A stretch of 64,000 nucleotides of DNA. It comes from Bacillus rubiinfantis (GTDB lineage: Bacteria; Bacillota; Bacilli; Bacillales; Cytobacillaceae). Positions 1-8,429 of the stretch are shown here, one piece after another. The stretch covers positions 35,001 to 99,000 of the forward strand of contig CCFE01000025.1 of assembly GCA_000752035.1 (NCBI GenBank), given 5' to 3'. The notes beneath the pieces were generated by a model. It made no database searches and was not told the origin of the DNA. It was given only the letters and a program-made list of their open reading frames with translations. Each line of letters opens with the position of its first letter. The stretch's first letter is position 1. The translations under genes and the position numbers were made by a program.

Positions 1-320
1 TTTAGTTTCGCCATACATTCATTACGATCAAAAACAATTCTCGCATGGTGCAGCCATTCGAAAATTTTACGATTCGTTCCCAATAGCAGCCATTCTTGCA
101 ATTTTTCCTCTGTAATCACATGCATAGCTGCCTTTTTCTGATCATACGTATAATGTTTTATAAAAACAGGCTGATCCGCCTCTTTTACAATTATTAGTAG
201 AATAGTGTCAAATGAATCAGTTGTTAGAGTTGATTTCACCTTTTTTTCAAGCATTAAAACACCTAGTGTATTTAACTGGCTTGCCCGTTCTTGATAAATA
301 GGCCGAAGAATGTCTTCCAT
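1..320 (-). CDS. ygxA: YgxA-like nucleotidyltransferase-type protein, N-terminal part (cut by window edge)
   Basis: The reading frame runs off the left end of the window, so only about the first 106 residues are visible. It begins MEDILRPIYQERASQ, which I recognise as the start of Bacillus YgxA, a conserved protein annotated as nucleotidyltransferase-like with no established function. The ATG at 318-320 has a GGAGG at 331-335; an in-frame ATG at 335 lacks such a site. It sits upstream of and divergent from ygzB, as in B. subtilis. No catalytic motif can be judged from this part. Confidence 0.75.
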   Translation of the reverse strand, partial: MEDILRPIYQERASQLNTLGVLMLEKKVKSTLTTDSFDTILLIIVKEADQPVFIKHYTYDQKKAAMHVITEEKLQEWLLLGTNRKIFEWLHHARIVFDRNECMAKL

Positions 321-472
321 TCCAAATACCTCCATTTTCTTCGCTAGCAATATATGTTCGACAACAATCAAAAATTTCCTCCTAAAGTTTAAGACAATTT
401 CCGACATCCTTCAAACCTAACATTTTTTCTCCTTTTCATAAATATGGTATAGTTTCAATAGGAGGATGAAAC

Positions 473-817
473 ATGGCAAAATATTCGAGTAAAATCAATA
501 AAATACGTACCTTTGCACTTTCATTAATTTTTGTTGGCTTTATAGTGATGTATGTCGGTGTCTACTTTCGTAACAGTCCTACTATTATGACTATTTTTAT
601 GATTTTGGGTCTACTTTTCATTATCGCCTCTACAGTTGTTTACTTTTGGATTGGAATGCTATCAACCAAAACCATTCAGGTTAAATGTCCTAATTGTGGT
701 AAAGCTACAAAAATGCTTGGCCGAGTTGATATGTGTATGTATTGCAGAGAACCGCTAACCTTAGACCCGGAACTTGAAGGCAAAGAATTCGATGAGAAAT
801 ACAATAAAAAAAGATAG
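473..817 (+). CDS. ygzB: YgzB family membrane zinc-ribbon protein (UPF0295)
   Basis: A 114-residue protein with two hydrophobic segments near residues 14-34 and 40-62. A cytosolic zinc-ribbon-like part follows, with CPNC and CMYC pairs that could bind one metal. The family is conserved in Bacillaceae next to perR; its role is unknown. The ATG at 473 follows an AGGAGG at 461-466. It converges on perR and shares a bidirectional terminator with it. Confidence 0.85.
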   Translation: MAKYSSKINKIRTFALSLIFVGFIVMYVGVYFRNSPTIMTIFMILGLLFIIASTVVYFWIGMLSTKTIQVKCPNCGKATKMLGRVDMCMYCREPLTLDPELEGKEFDEKYNKKR

Positions 818-822
818 AACAC

Positions 823-876
823 AAAAAATGACTTAAACTTTACGACTATTTCGCCATAAAGATTAAGTCATTTTTT
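823..876. terminator. Bidirectional terminator between ygzB and perR
   Basis: Inverted repeat with arms AAAAAATGACTTAA (823-836) and TTAAGTCATTTTTT (863-876). The A and T runs allow termination from both sides, and the genes are convergent. Confidence 0.8.
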
Positions 877-888
877 CATAAATAATAT

Positions 889-1326
889 TTAGTGTACTTC
901 TTTCCCAGAACAATCAGGACATGTTCCGTAAATTTCCATTCGGTGATTGTCAACCTTAAATCCTGTCACGTGTGAAGCTAAATCCTCTACTTCATCTAAA
1001 CCTGGATAATGGAAATCAACAATCTTCCCACAATGTTCGCAAATCACATGGTAGTGGTGAGATGTAACAAAGTCAAACCTGCTGGAGGCATCACCAAAGG
1101 TCAATTCCTTTACTAGTCCAACCTCACGAAATACTCGCAAATTATTGTAAACTGTAGCCACACTCATATTCGGAAATTTGCCTTCTAATGCTTTATAAAT
1201 CTCATCAGCAGTAGGATGTGACATTGAGTTTATTAAATATTCAAGTATCGCATGACGTTGTGGAGTAATTCTGACTCCCGTTTCCTTTAGGGTATCCAAC
1301 GCTTCTTTTAACTGATTCATCGCCAT
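889..1326 (-). CDS. perR: PerR, peroxide-sensing Fur-family repressor
   Basis: A 145-residue Fur-family regulator that represses peroxide-defence genes in its Fe/Mn-bound form and is inactivated by H2O2 oxidation of metal-site histidines. All residues known from B. subtilis PerR are at the same numbers: regulatory metal ligands H37, D85, H91, H93 and D104, and structural zinc cysteines C96, C99, C136 and C139. D104, rather than Glu, is the residue that favours PerR over Fur. The winged helix occupies roughly residues 1-83. A PerR box lies over the transcription start, so it is probably autoregulated, and the peroxidase gene bcp lies directly upstream. Confidence 0.96.
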   Translation of the reverse strand: MAMNQLKEALDTLKETGVRITPQRHAILEYLINSMSHPTADEIYKALEGKFPNMSVATVYNNLRVFREVGLVKELTFGDASSRFDFVTSHHYHVICEHCGKIVDFHYPGLDEVEDLASHVTGFKVDNHRMEIYGTCPDCSGKEVH

Positions 1327-1355
1327 GCACCTCTTTTCTAAAACAGATTATTAAA

Positions 1356-1370
1356 TTATAATTGTTATAA
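1356..1370 (-). promoter_or_regulatory. PerR box upstream of perR
   Basis: On the minus strand the site reads TTATAACAATTATAA, which differs from the PerR consensus TTATAATnATTATAA at one position. It lies just downstream of the perR -10 element, where binding would block initiation. Confidence 0.85.
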
Positions 1371-1372
1371 AT

Positions 1373-1402
1373 AGTTTACTTCCTCTTTAGTACTTTTGTC
1401 AA
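1373..1402 (-). promoter_or_regulatory. SigA-type promoter of perR
   Basis: TTGACA at 1397-1402 and TAAACT at 1373-1378 on the minus strand, with an 18-bp spacer. The perfect -35 and the adjoining PerR box support it. Confidence 0.6.
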
Positions 1403-1650
1403 TATTGTAATATCGTATATACAATAATTCCTATTAATACAGAGTTTTCTCCTAACCTTAACTAGCTAAGACAAAATATTAAGTTGTTTGTATTGTATGA
1501 AAAACTTCTGCAAATATTTCTCAATCGTGAAATTTTTTCTGACAACCATTATCTTGCTAATTTCCTTGTTAGACAACTTTTTATGCTAAAAACTATTGTT
1601 CATCATACCATCGTTCACTAAGTAAGAAAAGAGTTTCCTCATGTAGACAT
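1403..1650. other. Intergenic stretch between perR promoter and bcp terminator
   Basis: AT-rich sequence with no supported open frame, RNA motif or repeat. It forms the middle of a gap of about 500 bases between perR and bcp; the rest of that gap holds the bcp terminator and a dispersed repeat. Confidence 0.5.
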
Positions 1651-1677
1651 AAAAAAGGAGGCCCTATAAAGGACCCC
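1651..1677 (-). terminator. Probable terminator of bcp
   Basis: On the minus strand GGGGTCC pairs with GGGCCTC through two G-T pairs, followed by six T residues. It lies about 150 bases after the bcp stop codon. Confidence 0.55.
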
Positions 1678-1780
1678 AAAAAAATTATCTGAGGAGGTAT
1701 GCCCTAATACAATAATATTCAGTTCACACCCTATTGCATTGGACAAATGCCTTTTTGGTTGAAAATAGGCTATGTAAAGA

Positions 1781-1832
1781 TATCCCGCATGAACTAGCAG
1801 TACGCCCCCTCTGATTGAAGTTGCACTTTATT
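1781..1832. repeat. Dispersed repeat, copy A (diverged)
   Basis: It starts TATCCCGC, has AGCAGTA in the middle, and ends CTGATTGAAGTTGCACTTTA. The copies at 5591-5643 and 10264-10417 share this layout. The last bases overlap the bcp stop codon (1828-1830), so the element abuts or supplies the gene's end. Confidence 0.65.
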
Positions 1833-2295
1833 GATTTTCCCGAATAAAGGCTAATGCTTCTTCTACATGCCCTTTTACCTTTACTTTCCGCCATTCTTTA
1901 ACGAGCTTTCCTTCTTTATCAATCACAAAAGTTGAACGCTCAATCCCCATATATTCTTTTCCAAAGTTCTTCTTCAGCTTCCAAACACCATAGTTTTCAG
2001 CTACTTGATGTTCTGTATCAGCAAGGAGCAGGAATGGCAATCCATACTTTTCAACAAACCGCTGATGTTTTTCTACCGGATCAGGACTTACCCCAAGAAT
2101 CACCGCATTCACATCGCTGAATTGTTCGTATTGATCGCGAAAATCACAGGCTTCAGTCGTACATCCAGGAGTCATATCCTTTGGATAAAAATACAGCACG
2201 ACGTTTTTTCCTTTAAAATCGAATAAGGTTACTGTCTCACCTGTATGTGCTTGTAAAGTAAAATCTGGTGCTTGTTTACCTATTTCAGCAGTCAT
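1828..2295 (-). CDS. bcp: Thioredoxin-dependent thiol peroxidase (Bcp/PrxQ)
   Basis: A 155-residue peroxiredoxin that reduces H2O2 and organic hydroperoxides with thioredoxin as electron donor. The motif PGCTTEAC gives the peroxidatic Cys45 and the resolving Cys50 typical of atypical two-cysteine PrxQ proteins. It is the B. subtilis YgaF counterpart and lies next to perR as there. The ATG at 2295 has a GGAG site 10-13 bases upstream. Peroxide regulation is plausible from context, but I saw no PerR box at its own promoter. Confidence 0.93.
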   Translation of the reverse strand: MTAEIGKQAPDFTLQAHTGETVTLFDFKGKNVVLYFYPKDMTPGCTTEACDFRDQYEQFSDVNAVILGVSPDPVEKHQRFVEKYGLPFLLLADTEHQVAENYGVWKLKKNFGKEYMGIERSTFVIDKEGKLVKEWRKVKVKGHVEEALAFIRENQ

Positions 2296-2373
2296 CTCTC
2301 ATCACTCCGTTTTTTATTATAAATTCCAGTTCATCTGTTTCATATTGTGCTAATGGGAAAACAACGTTTAAGA

Positions 2374-2766
2374 TTAGTTTTCCCGATCAAACATCACCTT
2401 GGCTACAAAGGCGGCGGGTAAAGTATAGCCAATTAACGCCTCTATAGCAGCTATCAGCCGGCCCGTTCCTTGAGGAATGACATCCCCATTTCCAACGGAA
2501 AATAGCATCATAGCGCTAAAATAAAAGCTTGTTTCAAACATATTGTAGCGCTTGTGATTGCTTGCTTCAACTAAGACAGACATTCCCGCTAATTGCAGAA
2601 TTAAATAAATCAGCCCAAAGCCAATAATCACAGTTAAATAAACCGTACATAAATAAAAAAAATTATCAACCGAAACTAGTTTCCCCTTGATGGTGTTGGG
2701 AATAAACAAGGTGCGGACACTCATAAAAATACAAAAAATCACGATTGGCAACAAGAAAAAAATCAC
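2374..2766 (-). CDS. Two-TM potassium-channel-like protein with altered selectivity filter
   Basis: About 130 residues with the membrane helix - pore loop - membrane helix layout of the Ion_trans_2 family. The pore reads SVGNGD (about residues 90-95) where K+ channels have TVGYGD; the residues after it (VIPQGTGR) are channel-like. There is no cytosolic RCK/TrkA-N domain, so any gating would differ from Trk/YugO proteins. A GTG at 2766 has AGAGG eight bases upstream and is preferred; an earlier GTG overlaps that site. Ion selectivity cannot be inferred from the changed filter. Confidence 0.7.
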   Translation of the reverse strand: MIFFLLPIVIFCIFMSVRTLFIPNTIKGKLVSVDNFFYLCTVYLTVIIGFGLIYLILQLAGMSVLVEASNHKRYNMFETSFYFSAMMLFSVGNGDVIPQGTGRLIAAIEALIGYTLPAAFVAKVMFDREN

Positions 2767-2888
2767 AATTAACACCTCTGATTTCAGCGGAAGTTAATCT
2801 ATATGTATGCGGGCTTGTTCAATTAAATATCATCAATGATGAAAACGGATAATTCTCCCCAAATTCCCTCATTGAAGTAAGGATAAAA

Positions 2889-2910
2889 CAAAAACCGGGC
2901 AATGCCCGGC
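2889..2910 (-). terminator. Terminator of the ABC-2 exporter operon
   Basis: On the minus strand GCCGGGCATTGCCCGG is followed by a T-rich run. It lies just past the stop of the last operon gene. Confidence 0.75.
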
Positions 2911-2931
2911 CTTCAATACGTTATTCCTAAT

Positions 2932-3717
2932 TTAATTCCCTGCTCCACGGTACTTCTTTACGCCATGGTTCCATAATTGCACCGACAGGCTGAAAAAAAC
3001 GATTCCAATCAACGGTGTTATGAACGCATAACCGTACCAGTCGCTTTTTTCCAAAAAGAAAGAGGCAGGATACACACCGACAAACGCAAACGGTAAGATC
3101 CACGTCAAGACAAAACGAATAACCTTATTATAAATATTGATTGGATAACGTCCATAATTGCTAATATTGTACATCATCGGCATAATTGATGTCTTCGCAT
3201 CGGCCCAGAAGCTGATACAGGCAAGCATTACAAAGATTCCCCCGTAGACAAGCGTACCTCCGAAGATAAAAATAACAAACAGAAGCGGGTCATACCACGA
3301 TAACGTCACCCCTAAACGGCTGCCCGCATAAACCATGACGGCAATCCCGGTAAATGCTCCTAGTAGTGACTCCAATTCCATCCGTTCCAGAATGATTTGA
3401 AACAAGCTGTGAATCGGCCGCGTCAAAATTCGATCGAGTTCACCCTTGACTATATAACGTTCATTGAAATCCCATATATTAAAAAACGCAGAAAATACCG
3501 CATACGGAACAAGAAAGAAACCATAAATAAAGATAATTTCATCGCGGTTCCAACCGCCTAGTAAATTCGTATGACCAAAAACGACTAGGATAAAGATTAA
3601 ATTAATCGCCTGTGACAACAAATCGGAAAAGAATTCTACAAATAAATCGGCGCGGTACTGCATTCTCGTTTTTATATATTGAGAGATATACTGAAAAAAC
3701 ATCGATACGTAAAACAC
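2932..3717 (-). CDS. ABC-2 type exporter permease (DUF990-like), second subunit
   Basis: About 261 residues, largely hydrophobic, with roughly six membrane segments. It resembles the second membrane subunit of ABC transporters made of one ATPase and two DUF990/ABC-2 permeases. The GTG at 3717 is chosen because it lies four bases past the previous stop and follows GGGGGA. An ATG at 3702 is the alternative, and a longer upstream start would overlap the first permease. Together with the next two genes it forms one operon. The substrate is unknown; some relatives are annotated as drug or viologen exporters. Confidence 0.8.
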   Translation of the reverse strand: MFYVSMFFQYISQYIKTRMQYRADLFVEFFSDLLSQAINLIFILVVFGHTNLLGGWNRDEIIFIYGFFLVPYAVFSAFFNIWDFNERYIVKGELDRILTRPIHSLFQIILERMELESLLGAFTGIAVMVYAGSRLGVTLSWYDPLLFVIFIFGGTLVYGGIFVMLACISFWADAKTSIMPMMYNISNYGRYPINIYNKVIRFVLTWILPFAFVGVYPASFFLEKSDWYGYAFITPLIGIVFFSLSVQLWNHGVKKYRGAGN

Positions 3718-3721
3718 ATTT

Positions 3722-4534
3722 TTATCCCCCTTGAATGACCAGCTGTTTTTTGGCAATATGCCAGAGCAATTGAATCGGAATAACTAACACAATGACCCAC
3801 AGCAGTTGCTGACCAATCGCCACCCACGCCTCATGACGGGTAAAGCCTTCGGTAAATATCATACTCGGTACATAGCTGATCCCTTGAAACGGCAAAAACT
3901 TCATAATTGACTGTGCCCAGCCAGGAAAGAAACTAATCGGCAAGAGCAGTCCGGAAAACAAATCAATAATCACCCGCTTAGCCCGAATTAACCCGGCATT
4001 ATTATATAGGAAAAAGGTGGTAATCCCCGTTAATAGATTCAGCTGTGTGTTTATTAAAAAGCTTAATATTATTGAAAGTGTAAATAGCCCCCAAACATGG
4101 AGATCCCAGTTAAAACGGATTGGAAAAATAAAATAGACAATCACCAGTCCCGGCAAGGAAAAAAAGAATAAACGGAAAATACCTTCACCTAATCCCTGCA
4201 TCGTTTTCATTGCTAAGTAATTATATGGCCGAATCAGTTCAACGGCGACTTTCCCCTCCATAATTTCCAGCGCCATTTCCCGATCAAGATTATTAAAATA
4301 AAACGCCCGTGCCATCCAGGAAATCGCGACATAGGTGGTCATTTGTGCAATCGATAGTCCTTGAATCTGCTCTTTTCCACCGTAAATCGCATTCCATAAG
4401 AAATAATAAGCACCAATATTTATGCTATAAATTAAGATACCAGTATAATAGTTCGTTCGGTAGGCCAGCATCATTAAGAAACGGACCCGAATCATCTCCA
4501 AGTATTTATCCAACTTCGACCGCACCCTTTTCAT
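3722..4534 (-). CDS. ABC-2 type exporter permease (DUF990-like), first subunit
   Basis: About 270 residues with roughly six membrane segments; the early stretch RFLMMLAYRTNYYTG is typical of this permease class. Its start overlaps the end of the ATPase gene. The ATG at 4534 (MKRVRSK) is preferred; a TTG or ATG a few codons later is possible. Overlap on one side and four-base spacing on the other point to translational coupling within a three-gene unit. Confidence 0.8.
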   Translation of the reverse strand: MKRVRSKLDKYLEMIRVRFLMMLAYRTNYYTGILIYSINIGAYYFLWNAIYGGKEQIQGLSIAQMTTYVAISWMARAFYFNNLDREMALEIMEGKVAVELIRPYNYLAMKTMQGLGEGIFRLFFFSLPGLVIVYFIFPIRFNWDLHVWGLFTLSIILSFLINTQLNLLTGITTFFLYNNAGLIRAKRVIIDLFSGLLLPISFFPGWAQSIMKFLPFQGISYVPSMIFTEGFTRHEAWVAIGQQLLWVIVLVIPIQLLWHIAKKQLVIQGG

Positions 4535-5519
4535 AAATATTACGGATGATTTCTTCCGTCGAGGTTTCATTGATGTTAATATCCTTAATCTTAAACGAAG
4601 CAACAATGGCTGCAATAACTTGAGAAATCAATTCATCTTGATTCTCCACAGTGGCAATAAATACTTGATCCTTTTCATTTAATTCCCACTTTACAGGCAA
4701 ACTGCTCGTCGCAGCCTGAACTGCCGGCAAATCAACTTTTTCCAAAAATTGAAAATGCAGTTCTTTGCCATCTGCCAGATTTTCTTTTAAATCGTGCAAC
4801 CCTCCATCATAGATGACTTTTCCTTCATCAAGCATAATGACTCGCTCACACAAGGCTTCAATATCTGATAGGTCATGGGTTGTTAAAAGAATCGTTGTGT
4901 TGTACTTTTCATTTATTTCTTTTAAAAACTCACGAATCTTGAGCTTCACCAATACATCAAGGCCTATCGTCGGCTCATCAAGAAATAATAGCGGTGGATT
5001 ATGGATTAAGGCCGCAGCTAATTCACAGCGCATCCGCTGGCCAAGAGAAAGCTTACGAACCGGCTTATCTAACAATGGCTCGATATCCAATGTATTGATG
5101 ACATGCTGCATATGATCGTCATACTGCTCATCTGTCACCTTGTACACTTTTTTCAACAAGCGGAACGACTCCTGTACCGCGATATCCCACCAGAGCTGGG
5201 AGCGCTGGCCGAAGACAACACCAATGGTACGGACAAAGCGTTCCCGCTCCTTATGGGGATTCATGCCGTTTACCGAAATCTGTCCAGAGGTTGGGGTCAA
5301 GATTCCCGTCAGCATTTTAATCGTCGTTGATTTTCCTGCCCCATTCTCCCCAATATAGCCGACCATTTCACCTTGTTTTACTGAAAAACTAATATTGTTT
5401 ACCGCCGGTACAATCTTATAATTGCGGGTAAATAAGTCACGAAACGCCCCCTTAAGACCGGAGCGGCTTGAATAGGCTTTAAATTCTTTGCGTAGGTTCT
5501 TCACTTCAATAGCATTCAT
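4506..5519 (-). CDS. ABC exporter ATP-binding protein
   Basis: A 337-residue nucleotide-binding subunit. Walker A is GENGAGKST, the signature is LSLGQRMR (the LSxGQ variant usual for ABC-2 drug-exporter ATPases), and Walker B is LLFLDEPT. A C-terminal extension of about 100 residues (DUF4162-like region) ends with a conserved-looking SIEEII-type segment. It is the first gene of the exporter operon and powers the two downstream permeases. The start has GGAGGT upstream. The substrate is not evident. Confidence 0.88.
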   Translation of the reverse strand: MNAIEVKNLRKEFKAYSSRSGLKGAFRDLFTRNYKIVPAVNNISFSVKQGEMVGYIGENGAGKSTTIKMLTGILTPTSGQISVNGMNPHKERERFVRTIGVVFGQRSQLWWDIAVQESFRLLKKVYKVTDEQYDDHMQHVINTLDIEPLLDKPVRKLSLGQRMRCELAAALIHNPPLLFLDEPTIGLDVLVKLKIREFLKEINEKYNTTILLTTHDLSDIEALCERVIMLDEGKVIYDGGLHDLKENLADGKELHFQFLEKVDLPAVQAATSSLPVKWELNEKDQVFIATVENQDELISQVIAAIVASFKIKDININETSTEEIIRNIYEKGAVEVG

Positions 5520-5590
5520 TTTTTGTACCTCCTGATACTACCTAAAGAAATAGTTTAGCTAAATAAAGACGGGAACACAACTGACAAGAT

Positions 5591-5643
5591 TTATCCCGCC
5601 TTAACGGGCAGTAAGACCCCCACTGATGGAAGTTTCACTTTAT
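5591..5643. repeat. Dispersed repeat, copy B (short form)
   Basis: Its left part TATCCCGCCTTAACG matches the start of copy C, and its right part CCCCCACTGATGG then TTCACTTTAT matches the end of copy C. Copy B therefore looks like copy C with the middle 100 bases deleted. A small hairpin CCCG-CCTTAA-CGGG can form. It lies between two divergently transcribed genes. Confidence 0.75.
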
Positions 5644-5663
5644 TATGCTCATCTCCCACGCTT

Positions 5664-5692
5664 TTGTCGAAAATAAGTTTTATAGCTATAAA
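5664..5692 (+). promoter_or_regulatory. Probable SigA promoter of gsaB
   Basis: TTGTCG (5664-5669) and TATAAA (5687-5692) with a 17-bp spacer, about 100 bases before the gsaB start. Confidence 0.45.
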
Positions 5693-5789
5693 AGTACTGT
5701 TTTAAAGGTTCTCATTCATATAGTTAATAGTCGTAAAGGTAAATCAAATGATAGAATAAGAAATAATGACTAAACAGGAGGAAATCACT

Positions 5790-7085
5790 GTGCAATTTTC
5801 CAATTCAGAAATCTTACATAAGGAAGCATTAGAACATATTGTCGGCGGTGTTAACAGTCCATCCCGCTCATATAAAGCAGTGGGAGGCGGTGCGCCGGTT
5901 GTCATGGAACGTGCGCAAGGTGCTTATTTCTGGGATGTCGATGGTCATCAGTACATCGATTATTTGGCAGCATACGGCCCTATTATTACCGGACATGCTC
6001 ATCCGCATATTACTGAAGCAATCAAACGAGCAGCAGAAACAGGCGTTCTTTATGGTACTCCGACACCCCACGAAGTAAAGTTTGCTAAGATGCTCAAAGA
6101 AGCAATTCCTTCGCTTGATAAGGTGCGCTTTGTCAACTCTGGGACAGAAGCAGTCATGACCACCATTCGTGTTGCTCGTGCTTATACTGGCCGGGATAAG
6201 ATTATTAAATTTGCTGGCTGCTATCATGGCCACTCCGATCTTGTCCTTGTCGCTGCTGGTTCCGGACCATCAACCCTCGGTACCCCTGATTCAGCCGGTG
6301 TGCCGAAATCAATCGCCCAAGAAGTCATTACTGTTCCATTCAATGACATCGAACCATTTAAAGTAGCCTTAGAAAAATGGGGTGATCAGGTTGCTGCAGT
6401 GTTAGTGGAGCCGATTGTCGGTAACTTCGGGATTGTAGAACCAAAGCCAGGATTCTTGGAACAGGTAAACCAATTAACCCATAAGGCAGGAGCCCTGGTA
6501 ATTTATGATGAAGTGATAACAGCCTTCCGCTTTATGTACGGGGGAGCCCAGGACTTATTAGGCATTAAACCGGATTTGACTGCGTTGGGGAAAATCATTG
6601 GCGGCGGACTGCCAATTGGAGCGTATGGCGGGCGTAAAGAGATTATGGAAAAGGTGGCCCCTCTAGGTCCTGCTTATCAGGCGGGAACAATGGCTGGAAA
6701 CCCCGCTTCTATCTTGGCAGGCATTGCCTGTCTAGAGGTACTGCAACAGCAAGGTGTCTATGAATATCTTGACCGTCTAGGTGCCATGCTCGAAGAAGGC
6801 ATTTTGGCGGCAGCTAAGGAATATGAGATTGCCATTACCATTAATCGCCTAAAAGGTGCGTTTACCGTTTATTTTACAAACGAAAAAGTCGAGAATTATG
6901 AGCAAGCTGAGAATACCGATGGAGAAATGTTTGCTAAATTTTTCAAATTGATGCTTCACCAAGGAATTAATTTAGCCCCATCGAAATATGAAGCGTGGTT
7001 TTTAACCATTGCCCATACTGAAGAGGATGTCGAGGCTACCATCCATGCGGTAAGACAAGCATTTGCTCAGTTAAAATCGGAGTAA
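5790..7085 (+). CDS. gsaB: Glutamate-1-semialdehyde 2,1-aminomutase (second-copy type, GsaB)
   Basis: A 431-residue PLP enzyme converting glutamate-1-semialdehyde to 5-aminolevulinate in the C5 heme pathway. The PLP lysine is K268 in LGKIIGGGLPIGAYGG, and GTEAVMTT and YDEVITAFR are also in place. The GTG at 5790 is chosen because AGGAGG lies eight bases before it; the ATG at 5766 has no such site. The location between ygaE and bcp matches B. subtilis gsaB, which there is a paralogue of hemL. The hem operon itself is not in this window. Confidence 0.92.
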   Translation: MQFSNSEILHKEALEHIVGGVNSPSRSYKAVGGGAPVVMERAQGAYFWDVDGHQYIDYLAAYGPIITGHAHPHITEAIKRAAETGVLYGTPTPHEVKFAKMLKEAIPSLDKVRFVNSGTEAVMTTIRVARAYTGRDKIIKFAGCYHGHSDLVLVAAGSGPSTLGTPDSAGVPKSIAQEVITVPFNDIEPFKVALEKWGDQVAAVLVEPIVGNFGIVEPKPGFLEQVNQLTHKAGALVIYDEVITAFRFMYGGAQDLLGIKPDLTALGKIIGGGLPIGAYGGRKEIMEKVAPLGPAYQAGTMAGNPASILAGIACLEVLQQQGVYEYLDRLGAMLEEGILAAAKEYEIAITINRLKGAFTVYFTNEKVENYEQAENTDGEMFAKFFKLMLHQGINLAPSKYEAWFLTIAHTEEDVEATIHAVRQAFAQLKSE

Positions 7086-7097
7086 AATGATATTCCT

Positions 7098-7146
7098 GCG
7101 TGACCGCTACGTTTGTGTTTTTTCAGAAGCAGTCACGCGTTTTTCC
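7098..7146 (+). terminator. Terminator of gsaB
   Basis: GCGTGAC (7098-7104) pairs with GTCACGC (7132-7138), followed by a T run; the loop is long. Confidence 0.65.
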
Positions 7147-7232
7147 AAAATGGACTACTTTGTATGAATGTGCCAAAGCCCGATTTACTGCAGAGCAGGC
7201 AACAATTTCAATATTTATTCATATAATTTTTC

Positions 7233-7261
7233 TTGATAATATGGTTTAATCCATGTATAGT
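7233..7261 (+). promoter_or_regulatory. SigA promoter of ygaE
   Basis: TTGATA (7233-7238) and TATAGT (7256-7261) separated by exactly 17 bases, about 54 bases before the start codon. Confidence 0.65.
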
Positions 7262-7314
7262 ACATTGTTGTTTATCAAGGAAACAGAACATCAGTTGAAA
7301 GGAATCAATACAAA

Positions 7315-8385
7315 ATGAAGTTAGGTGCCCGCATTTTAAAGACGGGAATTGCCATTGTGTTATCACTTTATTTATCCCAGCTGCTGCACTCACCATCGCC
7401 AGTATTCGCTGCCATTGCCGCCATTTTTGCCATTCAGCCGACCATCTATCGCAGCTATCTAACCATACTTGAACAAATACAAGGAAATGTCATCGGTGCT
7501 GTCCTTGCGGTACTGTTTGTCCTCCTGCTCGGAAACCATTTTATTGTGATTGGACTGGCAGCTATTATCGTTATTGCCCTTCACCTAAAATTTAAGCTAG
7601 AAAGTACCATTGGACTCTCCCTTGTAACGCTCATCTCGATTATGGAAACTACAAGTAACAGCTTTATTCAGTTTGCTGGCATTCGTTTTTCTACGATTAT
7701 GATCGGTGTATTTTCGGCATTTATCGTAAATCTAGTGTTTATGCCTCCTAAATACGAAAAGAAGCTGTATGCAAAAATAGTTAACACAACTGAAGAACTA
7801 ATTAAATGGATTCGTTTAAGCATTCGCCATGATTATGACCATCAATTGTTGAAAAGCGATATTAAGAAACTGAAAGATACGATTTATTCGATGGAACAAT
7901 TCTACAAAATGTATAAGGAAGAACGTGACTATTTTAAAAAGAACCATTTGGAAAAGGCTCGTAAATTAGTAATCTATCGGCAGATGACAATTACAGCCAG
8001 AAAAGCATTGGATACATTAAAGCGAATTCACCGCTATGAAAATGAATTATTACAGCTACCGGAACATTTTAAACAAGCAATTCAGGAACAATTAGATTCA
8101 ATTATTTATCACCATGAGCAGCTGATGCTCCGCTTTATTGGAAAAATTCCAACACCGCCGCCATATCCTGAGGAAACCGCCGGACTAGATAAAGAAGAAC
8201 TATTCCGCTACTTTTTAAACTACCAACGGGAAGCTAGCGAGCAAGGTCAAAATGTTTATCATACGATGCATATTATTGCCTCGATTATTAACTACAGCGA
8301 GGAAGTGGACCATCTCGACCGCCTGATTACCAGCTTCCATTCCTACCATGACAATGAAATTACGATTGAAAATGATGATTTTTAA
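7315..8385 (+). CDS. ygaE: YgaE, aromatic-acid-exporter/FUSC-like membrane protein
   Basis: 356 residues. The first 140 or so are hydrophobic (about four to five membrane segments) and resemble the FUSC/aromatic acid exporter fold, with AIFAIQPTIYRS early in the chain. The rest is a soluble, charged, largely helical domain. The substrate is unknown. Position and length match B. subtilis YgaE. A GAAAGGAA ribosome site precedes the ATG at 7315. Confidence 0.82.
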   Translation: MKLGARILKTGIAIVLSLYLSQLLHSPSPVFAAIAAIFAIQPTIYRSYLTILEQIQGNVIGAVLAVLFVLLLGNHFIVIGLAAIIVIALHLKFKLESTIGLSLVTLISIMETTSNSFIQFAGIRFSTIMIGVFSAFIVNLVFMPPKYEKKLYAKIVNTTEELIKWIRLSIRHDYDHQLLKSDIKKLKDTIYSMEQFYKMYKEERDYFKKNHLEKARKLVIYRQMTITARKALDTLKRIHRYENELLQLPEHFKQAIQEQLDSIIYHHEQLMLRFIGKIPTPPPYPEETAGLDKEELFRYFLNYQREASEQGQNVYHTMHIIASIINYSEEVDHLDRLITSFHSYHDNEITIENDDF

Positions 8386-8388
8386 GAG

Positions 8389-8419
8389 AAAAACCGAAGC
8401 ATGTTAGCTTCGGTTTTTC
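8389..8419. terminator. Bidirectional terminator between ygaE and ygaD
   Basis: AAAAACCGAAGC and GCTTCGGTTTTT flank a six-base loop between convergent genes. Confidence 0.88.
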
Positions 8420-8429
8420 TTTATAAGGA

